From Liolophura sinensis (taxonomy: Eukaryota > Mollusca > Polyplacophora > Chitonida > Chitonidae), in contig NC_088301.1 in NCBI RefSeq assembly GCF_032854445.1, positions 21,571,808 to 21,635,807 of the forward strand: DNA of 64,000 bases, read 5' to 3'. This document shows positions 1-10,217 of this stretch, piece by piece; the first letter of the stretch is position 1, and the number at the start of each line of letters is the position of its first letter. The notes under the pieces are model-generated. The model made no database searches. It saw only the letters and a program-made list of their open reading frames with translations, and was not told where the DNA came from. The translations under genes and the position numbers were made by a program.

Positions 1-617
1 AATTTGTGCACATTTACGGATGGAGATAACCGCACAATGTCGTATCTTAAATTATCTGCCGTGGCACTGATCCGTAACAACATCATCTTTATTTTGGATC
101 ATTGCTCAAAACGCTGTTATATATAGCCGGCAAAAGCCACAGGGAGTTGGGATGCATTATGATATGATGTACGACTAAAGAACAACAAATGGGCACTCTG
201 TGGATGGGCTTAGCTTACAGTTATTTTTTTAAAAATTTATTTGATTGGTATTTAAGCCGTGCTCCACCAGTGTGGGAGGAAAGGGCGTTCGTAGCCCGGG
301 AGATACCTTCGACAACCGGCAGTTTTCTGTCATACATTCCTACGCCTATCAAAATTATAAATCAAATAATTTCTACCAATCTGAATCGTGACAGTTCCTG
401 CAATGGTCTTCATTTGCTGTCACCTTAGCAATCAATGACGATGTCCAAACTTCATTAGTTTCTACAATGATAACACAAGACCAGATATATATGCCTATAC
501 TGATACGCTGACCGCAACTTCGTATATACAGTAAACCTACCTGAAAATACTTGGAGACGATCACAGGTATTGCCACGGTAGAGTGTGGTAGAAGTTATTT
601 TATTTCGGATTTTCTTT

Positions 618-755
618 CACTCACAAAATTAATCTGTTAATTTTAACAGAAAGTCTGTTGTCTGAGTGCTGATAGAATGTACTCTGTTATTATAACACAT
701 ATGGTGTGAAAAATTTTAACTTTCTGTTAAAACTAACAGATTAATTCTTGGAGTG
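618..755. mobile_element. Inverted-repeat (foldback / MITE-like) element
   Basis: The arms 618-654 and 719-755 are reverse complements of each other at 33 of 37 positions and enclose a 64-bp spacer. The arms carry ATTAATCTGTTA and TTTTAACAGAAAGT. There is no open frame inside. This looks like a short non-autonomous DNA transposon, or a hairpin that could be transcribed. No clear target-site duplication was seen, so the superfamily is unknown. Confidence 0.6.
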
Positions 756-1602
756 TTGAAAACTGTGCAAGCGAAGGCCATCGCCATGTGGTGTTTGTTG
801 ATTTATTGACGCATGCAGTCTTAAGGCTATCCGGGCCACGGCTGATCACCCCTCTCCCCGGCCTCCCTCCCCCTAAGCAAAAGGGGCTAATCTAGTATAC
901 AGATTGTCATATGGGTATTATATTGCAAAAAATGGGTTATTAGCAATTACAGTCTTCCTATCTGCATAACTAATCTGACAACAGCCCAAACACCCTCGTC
1001 ATATTTTTGTCGGGGTTTACGAAGTTCTCAAGTGAGAGGTGATTTGTATCTAAATGCTGCAAGAGCCCCTGGCACGCGGTACTTTTTCGTCTTTATCGTG
1101 TAAGGTATCCTAAATGGCCGCAAATTCCCGCATGTGACAAACGTTTGTACTTACCGGAATAATTTACGAAAATGGGTGTTTCAAGGGAGATAATACGTAG
1201 AATTTTAATTATTTGGCAGCCTTGGAAGATTAGTCTCCCTTACATCATGTCCTCCGCTATGTGTACAACCGTGATAAGTGTAATAACATTGAAAAGTATG
1301 GTTTAGTCGTTACATCACTAGAAGACCCTATTGTCAATTGGTAATCAATACGAAGCCTTCATCGCCTTCATCTGAGCGTAGACCTCTCATTTATACTACA
1401 CTGTACTCCTAATAATTTCGCCATTATGAGTTTCGTGTTTTCGGGGATTTGAAATGCGGTTACTGACAATGCGTGAAGTTGTAGGAAAGCTCGGAACATG
1501 TTTCCATGTTATCCAGCGGGAAAATTTTATTTACCTTTACAACTCGAACCCGTCAAGTTTGGGTAGACTGTATAGATCCACAAATACAAGTACTTAAGAG
1601 CA

Positions 1603-1733
1603 TGTGCCGTACGTGGGAAGGTCTGCAGCAACCTGCGGATGGTCGTGGGTTTCCTCCCACCATAATGCTGGCCGCAGTCGTACAAGTGAAATATTCTTGA
1701 GTACGGCGTAAAACACCAATGAAATAAATAAAT
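1603..1733 (+). mobile_element. SINE family A, 5'-truncated copy
   Basis: This copy has the body and tail of the window's commonest SINE: ACGTGGGAAGGTCTGC, CCATAATGCTGGCC, AAGTGAAATATTCTTGAG and an AATA-rich tail. The tRNA-like head is missing. It lacks the GC-rich segment between two GTTTCC repeats that full copies carry, so an internal deletion between short direct repeats is likely. The tail keeps its CpGs (GTACGGCGT), unlike most copies further right. Confidence 0.85.
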
Positions 1734-2110
1734 ACATGAATTCATGTGAAGATGGCATAAACCTGTACACAAATTTGTAGAGAAGTTGTGGAATCATGGA
1801 TACATGGTGAAGTCGCTGGTTAAGTATGGAGTACGATATCTGCATAGCGAAAAAGGCTTGTGCAAAGTTCGAGAGAAATGATGAAGGAATTTAGGGTATA
1901 CGAATAATTTTAGCTAGACTCCATATAGTTATACAAAACCAAAACTAGAAAAGGACGTGAATCTCCTGTTAAATAAATACATGAATATACAGTCAGGCTA
2001 TTGCATGGATAAGCACTTTAACGTGAAATTCATGTATATGTAAATCAAAATCGCGTATGCACTTCATAGCGAGATGTGCACGGTATTGTATTTGGCTGGT
2101 TCCATTCCCC

Positions 2111-2118
2111 TGACGTCA
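2111..2118. promoter_or_regulatory. Perfect CRE palindrome TGACGTCA
   Basis: TGACGTCA is the consensus site for CREB/ATF bZIP factors. It is flanked by an 8-bp inverted pair, CTGGTTCC at 2096-2103 and GGAACCAG at 2145-2152, that could form a small stem. Single 8-mers occur by chance, so function is only a possibility. Confidence 0.25.
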
Positions 2119-2782
2119 CGTTCAAGGTACTCAGAATACGCCAGGGAACCAGACTAGTTATTAGATAGGCTCGTGTTCTCGTCTATCTAGAATTCTGATA
2201 AACTTCACGAGATTTCACATTGCGTGTGAACAATATTACAAGGACTTGCTCTCACACCATGCAGCATCAGTGTCAGAAACTGTTGACGGCGGTCTGTATA
2301 TATATCTTTAAGACGCACTCATGGCTTCTCTCGGCCAGACGATCAAGTGACTCAGAAATTCTCTTTTACAGCGTACACGTGTGTTGGAACATTACTGGTC
2401 TCGCGGGTGGAACTATTGAGAATTTTATAGTTACTGACATCGTTGATAGAATAAATTGCGAAAAACCAAAGTTAGGAAAAATGGATCTGCCGTGTGGGAA
2501 ACTTGTAATGCAGGTGTTGAGATTTTAAGCATGTTCGTGTATATCCAGACATGCATAAGAAAAGACAAAAGTCAGACAATTATGTAAGCTGGATTTGAAC
2601 TCATCTTTATCTACCGGCAAATATATATAAAAAAAAACAAGACAGAAATGAAGACATACAGTGTATAATTGCGTAACTGATTAGTGAGGAAATCCATGCA
2701 AATATATGTACATCATTCTTTTATTTGTATTTTACGCTGCATGTTATCAAAGATATTTCACTTGTTTGACAACGACTGGTTG

Positions 2783-2985
2783 AGACGTATCAGTATAATG
2801 GCTCGGGTGGAGCAGCTTACTTGCTTTCGGTAAGGCGTCTCAGTGAAAAAGGACTAGATAAAAGAGCGGAAATCTGTCCTGCAACATGGAGGCACATTAC
2901 ATGCACTCTAAGGATTCCTTCGTCGTCATCTGACTGAAAAATTGTTAAGTACGACGTTAAACCCCAAGCACTCACTCACTCACTC
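2783..2985 (+). mobile_element. SINE family B, body and CACTCA tail without its head
   Basis: The copy contains ATCAGTATAATGGC, TTGCTTTCGGTAAGGC, GACTGAAAAATTGTTAAG and the tail CCCCAAGCACTCACTCACT. A second copy at about 18068-18265 aligns along its whole length. The tRNA-like promoter head that should precede the body is absent here. A head of this kind lies directly downstream in opposite orientation. CpGs are retained (TACGACGTTAAA). Confidence 0.8.
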
Positions 2986-3077
2986 CTTTTTAAGGTCTTA
3001 CGTGTGACCAGGATTGACCTTGGAACTACCGCTCCCGACGCGGACGCTCTACCCAACTGTGCCATCGGGGCCGGTCT
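2986..3077 (-). mobile_element. tRNA-derived SINE head in inverted orientation
   Basis: Read on the minus strand this begins GGCCCCGATGGCACAGTTGG and continues with GTAGAGCG, an A-box-like segment of a tRNA. A degenerate B-box region and GACCTTAAAAAG follow. It is a pol III promoter head, not a functional tRNA gene, because no cloverleaf with a CCA-adjacent acceptor stem closes around it. It abuts the tail of the family B body with no spacer, so the pair looks like a rearranged single element or two nested ones. Confidence 0.6.
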
Positions 3078-3189
3078 CACTTGTTTGAAGGCACTGGCAG
3101 AAACCATTTCACTGGGCAAAACCATACCTTGCAGCTGCGAGAGATATTTTTTGAATACTCGATCAAATAAATAAATAAACCAATAATCA

Positions 3190-3352
3190 ATTTTTGATTG
3201 ACTGATTTAATTGGTGCTTTACGCCGTACTCAAAATCATTTCACTTATACGACGGCGGCCATCATTATGCTGGTATACTAAACTGGGTAGAGCTGGGGGA
3301 AACCCACAACCATTCGCAGGTTGCTGACATACCTTTCTACGTACGGTCGTAT
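3190..3352 (-). mobile_element. SINE family A, minus-strand copy
   Basis: In reverse orientation it carries GGTGCTTTACGCCGTACTCA, ATTTCACTTATACGAC, GGAAACCCACAACCATT and GCAGGTTGCTGACA, and ends near a CGTACGG motif. The head is missing. CpGs are retained. A separate plus-type tail (GATCAAATAAATAAATAAA) at 3161-3179 sits just before it, so a second truncated copy may adjoin it. Confidence 0.8.
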
Positions 3353-4189
3353 TTTGATGAAGAAATGAACGCTCTAGAGAGGGTCCATGTGTATTACCAG
3401 TTTCGTGACATCGACCAAGCCAACGCCCAACTTATGTTTTAGATATAAAGCTATATACGTATAAACCGCAGTTATAATAAAACCTTAGAGCACTAATGTG
3501 TCCATACACAAAAATTAGTAGAGATTGTAACATCCGGTGCCGGTAAATAAGCCTAAAATAAGTCTGACTGTATAAGCAGGCCGATTACTTCCCCGGAGTA
3601 ACATAAACTAAAACATAATAAATAGCCTAATTTAAACAATCGATAAATATATACATAAATAAGAAGAATGTCAGTTTATATGACGGGCTTCAGTGCGTGT
3701 GTATACATTTATGTGTGATAAATTGATGAGGGTGGGTAGCTTGGCCTTGTCATGACCCAAACGTCTCCTTCTTAGGACTTGCTACCTATCACGACCCTAT
3801 CAAAGGACAACTCCCATGCTTAACATAAATCAGTTCCCTTGGAGCCAGGGCCACTCAGTACGGACGGGTATCGCGTCAGACAACCATAGTGCACGCTTTA
3901 AGAGACATCAGAGACTCCCCTCATCTCGGCAATTCGCACGGCCATTTCCAGGGGTAATTACACCCATAATTATATGGGTTGAGGTACTGGTAGTTAAGGA
4001 GAGGTAGGGAGAGAGTATTTAAGGGCTCCATGGGAGTACCTGTTGGAATGTGTATGTTCTCCTAACGCGCGAGGTGTAAATCTCATCTTGTCGAATCAAT
4101 ACATTGCACACGGTGGCATCAATACCGCGTGCATGATGATGACTTGAATGCCACGCCGAATACGGCGTATGACAAAATGAATCCCGTCT

Positions 4190-4274
4190 GATTTCCTCCC
4201 ACCATAATGTGGGTTGCCGTCGTATAAGTGAAATATTCTAGAAGTCAGTGTAAAAATCTGATTGAATAAATGAA
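4190..4274 (+). mobile_element. SINE family A, short 3' fragment
   Basis: Only the last ~85 bp survive: TTTCCTCCCACCATAATG, GTCGTATAAGTGAAATATTC and a decayed tail ending in ATTGAATAAATGAA. It is older or more diverged than the other upstream copies. Confidence 0.7.
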
Positions 4275-4552
4275 TTCTGTGAATGGTGACTTGAATAGTA
4301 CGTATATGTGTGATGATTTTGGTACCACATATAATGGCATGGCGAGGCCTCCGTTGCCGAGCGGTTGCAATATGGATGGACCAAAATGTAATATTAAATG
4401 AGACATGGCCAAGTTGGTGGCTGTCATCTGATAGACAATGGTTAATAAGGTCGTGTGATCAAATCAGTATTATCATCGTTATTTGAGGTGTACGCTTTCT
4501 GAGAAATTGACATCTATACTCGGCTCTCGTCTAGGCATATGCTACATGGACG

Positions 4553-4576
4553 CCCCCCCCCCCCCACACACACACA
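4553..4576. repeat. C-run followed by CA repeat
   Basis: A run of thirteen C is followed directly by about five CA units. This is simple low-complexity sequence. Confidence 0.9.
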
Positions 4577-5160
4577 AATGGCCGTGACTTTATGACTGGT
4601 TGTATGAATATAATTAAAGACGTACATGTACAGAATATAACCAGTAAAACCTGAGCAGTGACGACGGTGTGGTATATAGCTGGCAAATGATCATACGTGA
4701 TCGCTGAAATACGGACCCTTTTTTCGACAAGCTTTAAACAAGATGTTTTAAACAATATTTAATCAATATCCTACAAATGTCTTAGCTGACTTTCCTTGTG
4801 ACTAGAGGACAACAATTCTTTGCAGCTCATATTATACAGTTAGCCTAATATACTGAAAAAATGGAGCAAGGGAATTAAAAGTGAACGATTTTTCTTTTTC
4901 GTTTGCGTTACTACTTTTGGGTCATGCTTGGTTATTTATGAGTATCAAAAGCATAAGCGAACGAGCACGATATTGCTGAGAAGACACGTGTCCTTAAACT
5001 GTCGAGTTCTTCAGTTTCCTCTATTCTAGGAGCTTTTAGGAAAAGCCTCTTGTTCAAAAGAACTGATTTTTCAGATAATTAGAAAATTACATTTTGCACT
5101 GTATCACGGGTTTGTATCTCTTCGTTGATTAAGCCTGTTTGCCTTGAAAAGCGAAATAAT

Positions 5161-5340
5161 GTGCGGCACACAATAGGCTTTCCAGCGTCAAGCTGCTCGG
5201 CTGTACGCTCTAATTACCGAGCAAGCGGGCGACCGAACGCGACCGCGTGCGCAGAGGGTTGCATACATCAAAATGTCGGCCCGCACAAGAATACGGAAGA
5301 CAAGCGGCGTGGTGGTGGTCGCCGATGCAAGCTTTTTCAT
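5161..5340. other. CpG-dense patch
   Basis: Twenty CpGs were counted in 180 bp, including a cluster around GAACGCGACCGCGTGCGC. It is the densest CpG stretch noticed in the window. No promoter motif, splice-bounded exon or repeat was recognised. It could be an unmethylated regulatory element or part of a young transposon. Confidence 0.4.
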
Positions 5341-6191
5341 TGTTAATGAGCTCTGGTCTGGAGCCAACTTTATTTTCAATTCATCCACTGAGCGCTCATT
5401 TATGTAGAGGGGCATCATAAATCCATTCCCGGGGGTGTGTTATTGAGAATCAAGAAATGTCTTCCTTTCTGTATATGAGATTTGAGAACTTAAACCGTTC
5501 TAGAATAGAAACCAGAACAAGGCATCAAGAAACAGTTCCCGATTATACAATGGTGGCTGAGGAAGCCGTTGCGATATTATTTTCTCTGCCCAGATACTTT
5601 TTGTACAAATGCAGGTGTGCTGAGCGGCAAGAAAGAAATGCTAGTGTGAACAACAAACAGAAACATGTTTCGACATGCACACTGAAGATAAAGTACAAAA
5701 TTTGACATCAATGACGTATTTGGTACAGTGCAATTCCGTCACGATTCCGTCATATTTTTTGTACTTTATACACTTCCTTAGTTCTTTGATTCTTGCGATC
5801 ATTGACCGGAAACGTCCTTACTGCTTGACGGCTGGTATACGAATGTCTGTTTCGACGCATAGATTTATATTGTAAAAGCCATGCAAGATCTTAGTAACTT
5901 AATATGTATCTTGCAGCAATCTTGAAATATTGAATAATCAGATATTGATATGGATCTTCACAATTCAGGCCTACCTGCCTGATAATACATTTCACGTCTG
6001 TACTTACACGTGTGAATAACATGGAAATATGTCTCTTTAAATATATTATGAAATATTATATTTCTGCCTTTGCGACGTTGCCTGTACTGAATGTTTAGTG
6101 ACATCGATAACGGGTGTAGGTTGGTGGTTTTCCAGTTCTTTCGTAAACCGTCATGTATATTCAATTGAGAGTGGAACATGTTGTGGTCTGG

Positions 6192-6434
6192 TGTCGTCCG
6201 TCATATGTAGTGGTTAGAGGCGCTAGTATTTAAAGGGCTAGGAGACACATGGTGCGGGTTCAAACCCAGCCTCGGACAAGGGATTTGTGGATTGACCTGC
6301 TCTCACTGCGTGTGGGGACTTGGTGACAATAAGCAGTCAACGACGTAGGGGGTTGAGCACTTCTGTACGCCACATGTGGGAAAGAAATTCTCCAGTATGA
6401 CGTCAAGCAACAATCAAATAAATAAATAAATAAA
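6192..6434 (+). mobile_element. tRNA-derived SINE, type C, with full head
   Basis: A pol III promoter is visible: an A-box-like TAGTGGTTAGAGG at 6208-6220 and a near-consensus B box GGGTTCAAACCC at 6256-6267. The body differs from families A and B. The tail, from CACATGTGGGAAAG through TCAAGCAACAATCAAATAAA, resembles the 3' end of family A. SINEs often share 3' ends with the LINE that mobilises them, so A and C may use the same partner. Confidence 0.8.
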
Positions 6435-7099
6435 CATGTGCGATGAAGAAGATGCGTTTATGTGACTAAACTCTCTGTGTCTCCAAATAAAATCGCACAG
6501 CAGATACGGCGTATAATCGAGTAATTCTTCGTTTAACTGTATGCGCTCGGTATCTTTAGTGGCACCAGAAGCAAACAGCGTCATCGTAATCCGTGTCTGT
6601 CTGTGCTCACTGTCAATTCACCGTGTTCACATCGCCCTGTACAGCAGGACCATTCAGCACAACACACAAAACAACTATAGATACAGTTCCGTGCGCAATA
6701 GCAGATCGATACGACCCTTTTGGCATGCAGAAAAAAAGTGCATTACCAGTGGTCTGTTTTAATTGGGACCCATCACGGCTGTATCGATTCAATTATAACG
6801 ACATCAAATCCTGCGGATAGCTACAGGATGAAGCTACTTCTAACTCTACAGGTTTTCTATACCAGCATCCATTGGTACAGGTCTATATTGGTCAAACGTG
6901 TTAGTCGTTCGGGTGAATGGGCGGAACAGGCATAACCCGGCACTAATGTATACATTAGTTCCACATAAAACTAATCGGCGCTCAGAGATAGAATATGGTT
7001 TGTCGACAACAACTAACGGGAACAGAGTTATGAGAGATACGTGGCATACCGTACGCATTCGCGGTGAAATGTGCCACGAACGTCCTAGCCAGCCGACTG

Positions 7100-7609
7100 G
7101 CCATTCAGACGTAAACATAAGCACGTGTTTTTGGTAGGGCGCGGACATTTTGGGTCAGAGGTCACGTTGAAGCTTGCGCTGAGCACGTCAATGTTGTGCA
7201 GCGTGAAGATCAGTGTTTTCAGAAGAATCTCTCAGCGTTCCATGGTGTGACTCTATATCCAGAACCGTGTTCAGTCAACAGCATCGGAGAGAAACGGAAG
7301 TTCCGGGCTGGTTACACTCGTTCCATGTGCGGAAGGGCTTTAAATATCGGACTTGACGTTCAGTTGGATTTTGGCCAGTGTGGAGTACTTGGACTATGGC
7401 GGGTTGTCAGTGATGATGGCAGAGTGACAGCTTCCTGTCTTCTCTAAACCCCCACATGTCGGATGCCATGGCGTCATTTGCCCGTGGCCCTGCTGGAATC
7501 TGCTAACTTCTATCAGACAGACATCCCCTACGGCCATTCTTAACTCTTATAGTAACGTCGCACAACGGACGTTATTCGCGTCGAGCCGATATCCGTGTAT
7601 CAAGTACCG
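7100..7609 (+). other. Candidate non-coding first exon ending in a strong splice donor
   Basis: A relatively CpG-rich stretch ends at ACCG|GTAAGAT, a near-consensus 5' splice site with the intron starting at 7610. It lies just before the CpG boundary at ~8.3 kb, where a transcription start would be expected. No long in-frame reading frame runs into the donor, so it would be 5' UTR. The start is arbitrary: no TATA or initiator was convincing. It could equally be plain intergenic sequence with a chance donor. Confidence 0.3.
7152..7164 (+). promoter_or_regulatory. DR1-type nuclear-receptor site
   Basis: GGGTCA-G-AGGTCA is two hexamer half-sites spaced by one base, the arrangement bound by RXR, HNF4 and COUP-TF family receptors. 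It falls in the CpG-retaining stretch just before the proposed promoter boundary. This is a motif match only. Confidence 0.3.
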
Positions 7610-8300
7610 GTAAGATATTTATTTTTGCGTGCTTCAGTGTTCATCACACTTTCCTTTCAGTCGTTAAAAATTTTTCAGGATGCGCGCAGAAATAAAATCG
7701 GCTTTTGTGTCGCTGAATGTTGAAGAGGTGTTTTAAAAATTCAAGAGTGTTTTCCAAACTGAAGCGGAAATTTGAGTCTCGACCCGATTCCTGGGTTGAT
7801 ACGGGTTGTGTTATAGGCCCACCGGTAGTGTTGCTTTTGGTCGGGTCTCGATGGCCGGCATGTAACTGACGTGACTTGCGCGCTACTGTTGCTGGCCCAT
7901 CGCCCGGGGCGTTCATGCTGGGTTTGCTCCTGGGAAATGCAATGCAATACCTGTCCTGCGGAATCTCTTATTAAAACACTTAGTGTTAAAGGGGCTGGTG
8001 GGGGCTGGTGTATCAGAGGGAGCATAGGGGCGGTAGAGATGAAGGCTGAACCGTGATCGCCTGTCACTAGCACTATTGATTCTTGTAGAAGATGACCGGC
8101 CGATAAGCTCGACTAGGCTCGCTTTTACTACGGAGGTACCGTGGGCCTTTGCAGGCGCATGTCCCCCAGGGGAACGGCACAGTCCAGGGCGACCTATTTA
8201 CATCCGAACCCCTCTGTCAGCCCAGACTCCCTTTCTCCACCAGAGATTCTTGTGGGTTGATAATTAATTTGCCAGTGGCTGCATGTAATCGGTTTTAGAT
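7610..8300. other. CpG-rich sequence up to the boundary
   Basis: CpG is still frequent here (six counted in 8101-8160). Open frames of about 110 codons on the minus strand and 60 on the plus strand occur but resemble no family I know. After about 8300 CpG drops sharply. It could be the start of a first intron or the promoter itself. Confidence 0.4.
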
Positions 8301-9738
8301 ACTGTGTAGGGAGCAGTGCACAAATCACTTCTCCTCGTTCAGTTATAGTAGGCTGGCTACCCAGGGAATCACTGGCTATACTAAATTCACAGGCCTTCTT
8401 TTACCAGTGGTTTTCACACCACAGCTCATCATGCAGTTTGTTTGCTTTGGGTGGGGTGGGGGGGGGGGGAGTCTAAGACACTCTCCTTGTGGGAGGTGGA
8501 ATGGATTTGAAATAGATCTTTGGCTCAAGTTCTTCATAATCCTGTGCATGATCATTGATTAGGGCTTTAGCGTATTGATACTCACCTGTATTATAGCATT
8601 TACAGGTATGAATATGAAGGTGTAACTAAAGCCAGTCCATATTGAGAAATTAAGATGTTATGAACTTTTGGAAATATGCACTGATCTTTAAAAAAAAAAA
8701 ATAAACTGTTTACACAACATATTGAAGTTTTCTGCACGACAAAGTATTGAATACTTTTTAATTGATTTAGTACGAAAAAAAAGTGGATCATGGAAATAAT
8801 AACAGTTGTCATGTTGGACTTACATTCAGTAGTTAATTTATTGTTTGATAATGGTAGATGAACATCTAGAAACTACTTAATGTGTAAACTTTATGTGGAG
8901 AAAGACAGCAAAAATATTAAAAGTATTGCCAAGCAAAATTATGGTTCAGGCTGCAGTTTTAAAAAATCATTAAGTCATTGTTCTTACCTGGTTTCCTTTT
9001 TTTTTTGCTACATGTATTTTTCACGAGTACAATTAGACTGGATACCAAACTAGAATCTAAACTTTGTTCAAATCGATCCTGTTCTTCTTCTTTGAACTAC
9101 TGTGCAGGTGATGGCCTATATGCACATCATGCACTAACCAGTTTCAGCCCACCCCCCCACAGTATCAGCTCTTACCAGCCCCTCATCCCGTCGTCGTGTC
9201 TGGCACGAAGAATAGTCGCATAATGAACGACACACTTTATGACTGTGATCAAGTATGATTCTAACCTGGCAGATTTCATATTAGCTGCCCAGTGTGTAAC
9301 ATACTTTGGAATTTTTTTTCTTTTACCCTGAACTAAATTATAAAAATTTCGCAAGATGAGACTACTTGTGAATGCAATTCTCATCTTAGTTTTTTTTTTT
9401 TTTTTTTTTTTTTTTAAGAGCGTGTATCCCTGGGGTGAGACTTGGGGGTTTAGGAACTAGAGCAGAATTACTATGGCAGACAGACTTAATGCAGGATTTG
9501 AGCATGGTTAAGTTCCTACCCAAGCCTAGTATTGACAATCTTTCCATTTTCTACTGTGCCTAAGGGCAAGCTGTGGGGTTAGGGTGAGCAATAGCTATAT
9601 TAAGACCCAGTGTCCTCCCTCTGTGTCGGTCAGCTGATCGCTGCGCTAAGACAGTCCGGGCATGCACCTTGCCTGAGGACATTGCGTCTAATGGCATGTC
9701 TGATTGGGTTCCGCATGTGGTGCATTGATCACAGCATT
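8301..9738. other. No gene seen; low-complexity runs
   Basis: The block contains a G run near 8458-8469, an A run near 8690 and a T run of 26 at 9390-9415. The rest is AT-rich unique sequence with no recognised feature. Confidence 0.7.
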
Positions 9739-9794
9739 GTCGGTGTGTCTTTGCATGTGGATCCAGGTCGGTGTATCTTTGCATGTGGATCCAG
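9739..9794 (+). repeat. 28-bp tandem duplication
   Basis: Two adjacent 28-bp copies (9739-9766 and 9767-9794) differ at one position. Each ends CATGTGGATCCAG. This looks like a recent slippage or duplication event. Confidence 0.9.
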
Positions 9795-9938
9795 AGCACC
9801 ATAGCTGTGTATCCTGAAGGAAATTCACTCACAGCATTGCAAAATATCGCCAGTAGTGTGATTTCCTGATCTAGGACGTTCTTAAAAGGTAAAGTTCACC
9901 AGCTATGCAATTATGTAATCAGCCATGTTTTCTGCTTA

Positions 9939-10217
9939 TAATTGACATTCGGGGGGGACCTCCGTGGCTCATTTGGTTAGTGCACCCGTGTAGGGTAATG
10001 ACCCAGGAGCCTCTCACCAATGTGGTCGCTGTGAGCTTATGCAGACTTCCTCTCCAACCAAATGTCTGCCAGCAACCTGCAGATTGTCGTGGGTTTCCTC
10101 TGGGCAGTGTCTAGTTTCCTCCCCCAGAAAGTTAACTGCCGTCGTATAAGTGAAATATTCTTGAGTATGGCGTAAAACACTGATCAAATAAATAAATAAA
10201 TAAATTTAATTGACATT
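9939..10217 (+). mobile_element. SINE family A, full-length copy with target-site duplication
   Basis: The element spans about 9951-10206 and is flanked by identical 11-bp direct repeats, TAATTGACATT, at 9939-9949 and 10207-10217. This is the hallmark of LINE-mediated insertion. It has the tRNA-like head (CCTCCGTGGCTCATTTGGTT, then a decayed B-box region near GTGAGCTTATGC), the body (CAACCTGCAGATTGTCGTGG) and the tail ending in AATA repeats. Its tail reads GAGTATGGCGTAAAA, so one ancestral CpG has already decayed. Confidence 0.95.

Larger units (their letters stand above)
1..8300. other. CpG-retaining domain, probably intergenic or upstream
   Basis: CpG dinucleotides are frequent throughout, for example 20 counted in 5161-5340 and 11 in 7501-7610. 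After about 8.3 kb they become rare. No coding exon was recognised. The stretch holds an inverted-repeat element, several SINE pieces and otherwise unremarkable unique sequence. The gaps 1-617, 756-1602, 1734-2782, 3353-4189, 4275-5160, 5341-6191 and 6435-7100 hold nothing I recognise. In molluscs, unmethylated intergenic DNA keeps CpG while methylated gene bodies lose it, so I infer that this part lies outside the methylated transcription unit. Confidence 0.6.

Noticed and set aside
2986-3077. Possible functional tRNA gene
   Set aside because: A- and B-box-like segments are present, but the flanks do not form an acceptor stem and the sequence continues as a SINE.
6192-6290. Possible functional tRNA gene with a consensus B box
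   Set aside because: The A/B spacing and surrounding bases do not close a cloverleaf, and the element continues into a SINE body with an AATA tail.
7741-8073. 110-codon minus-strand frame, Pro/Ser/Gln-rich
   Set aside because: It lies in CpG-rich sequence where stops are rarer, overlaps other equally long frames, and shows no recognisable domain.
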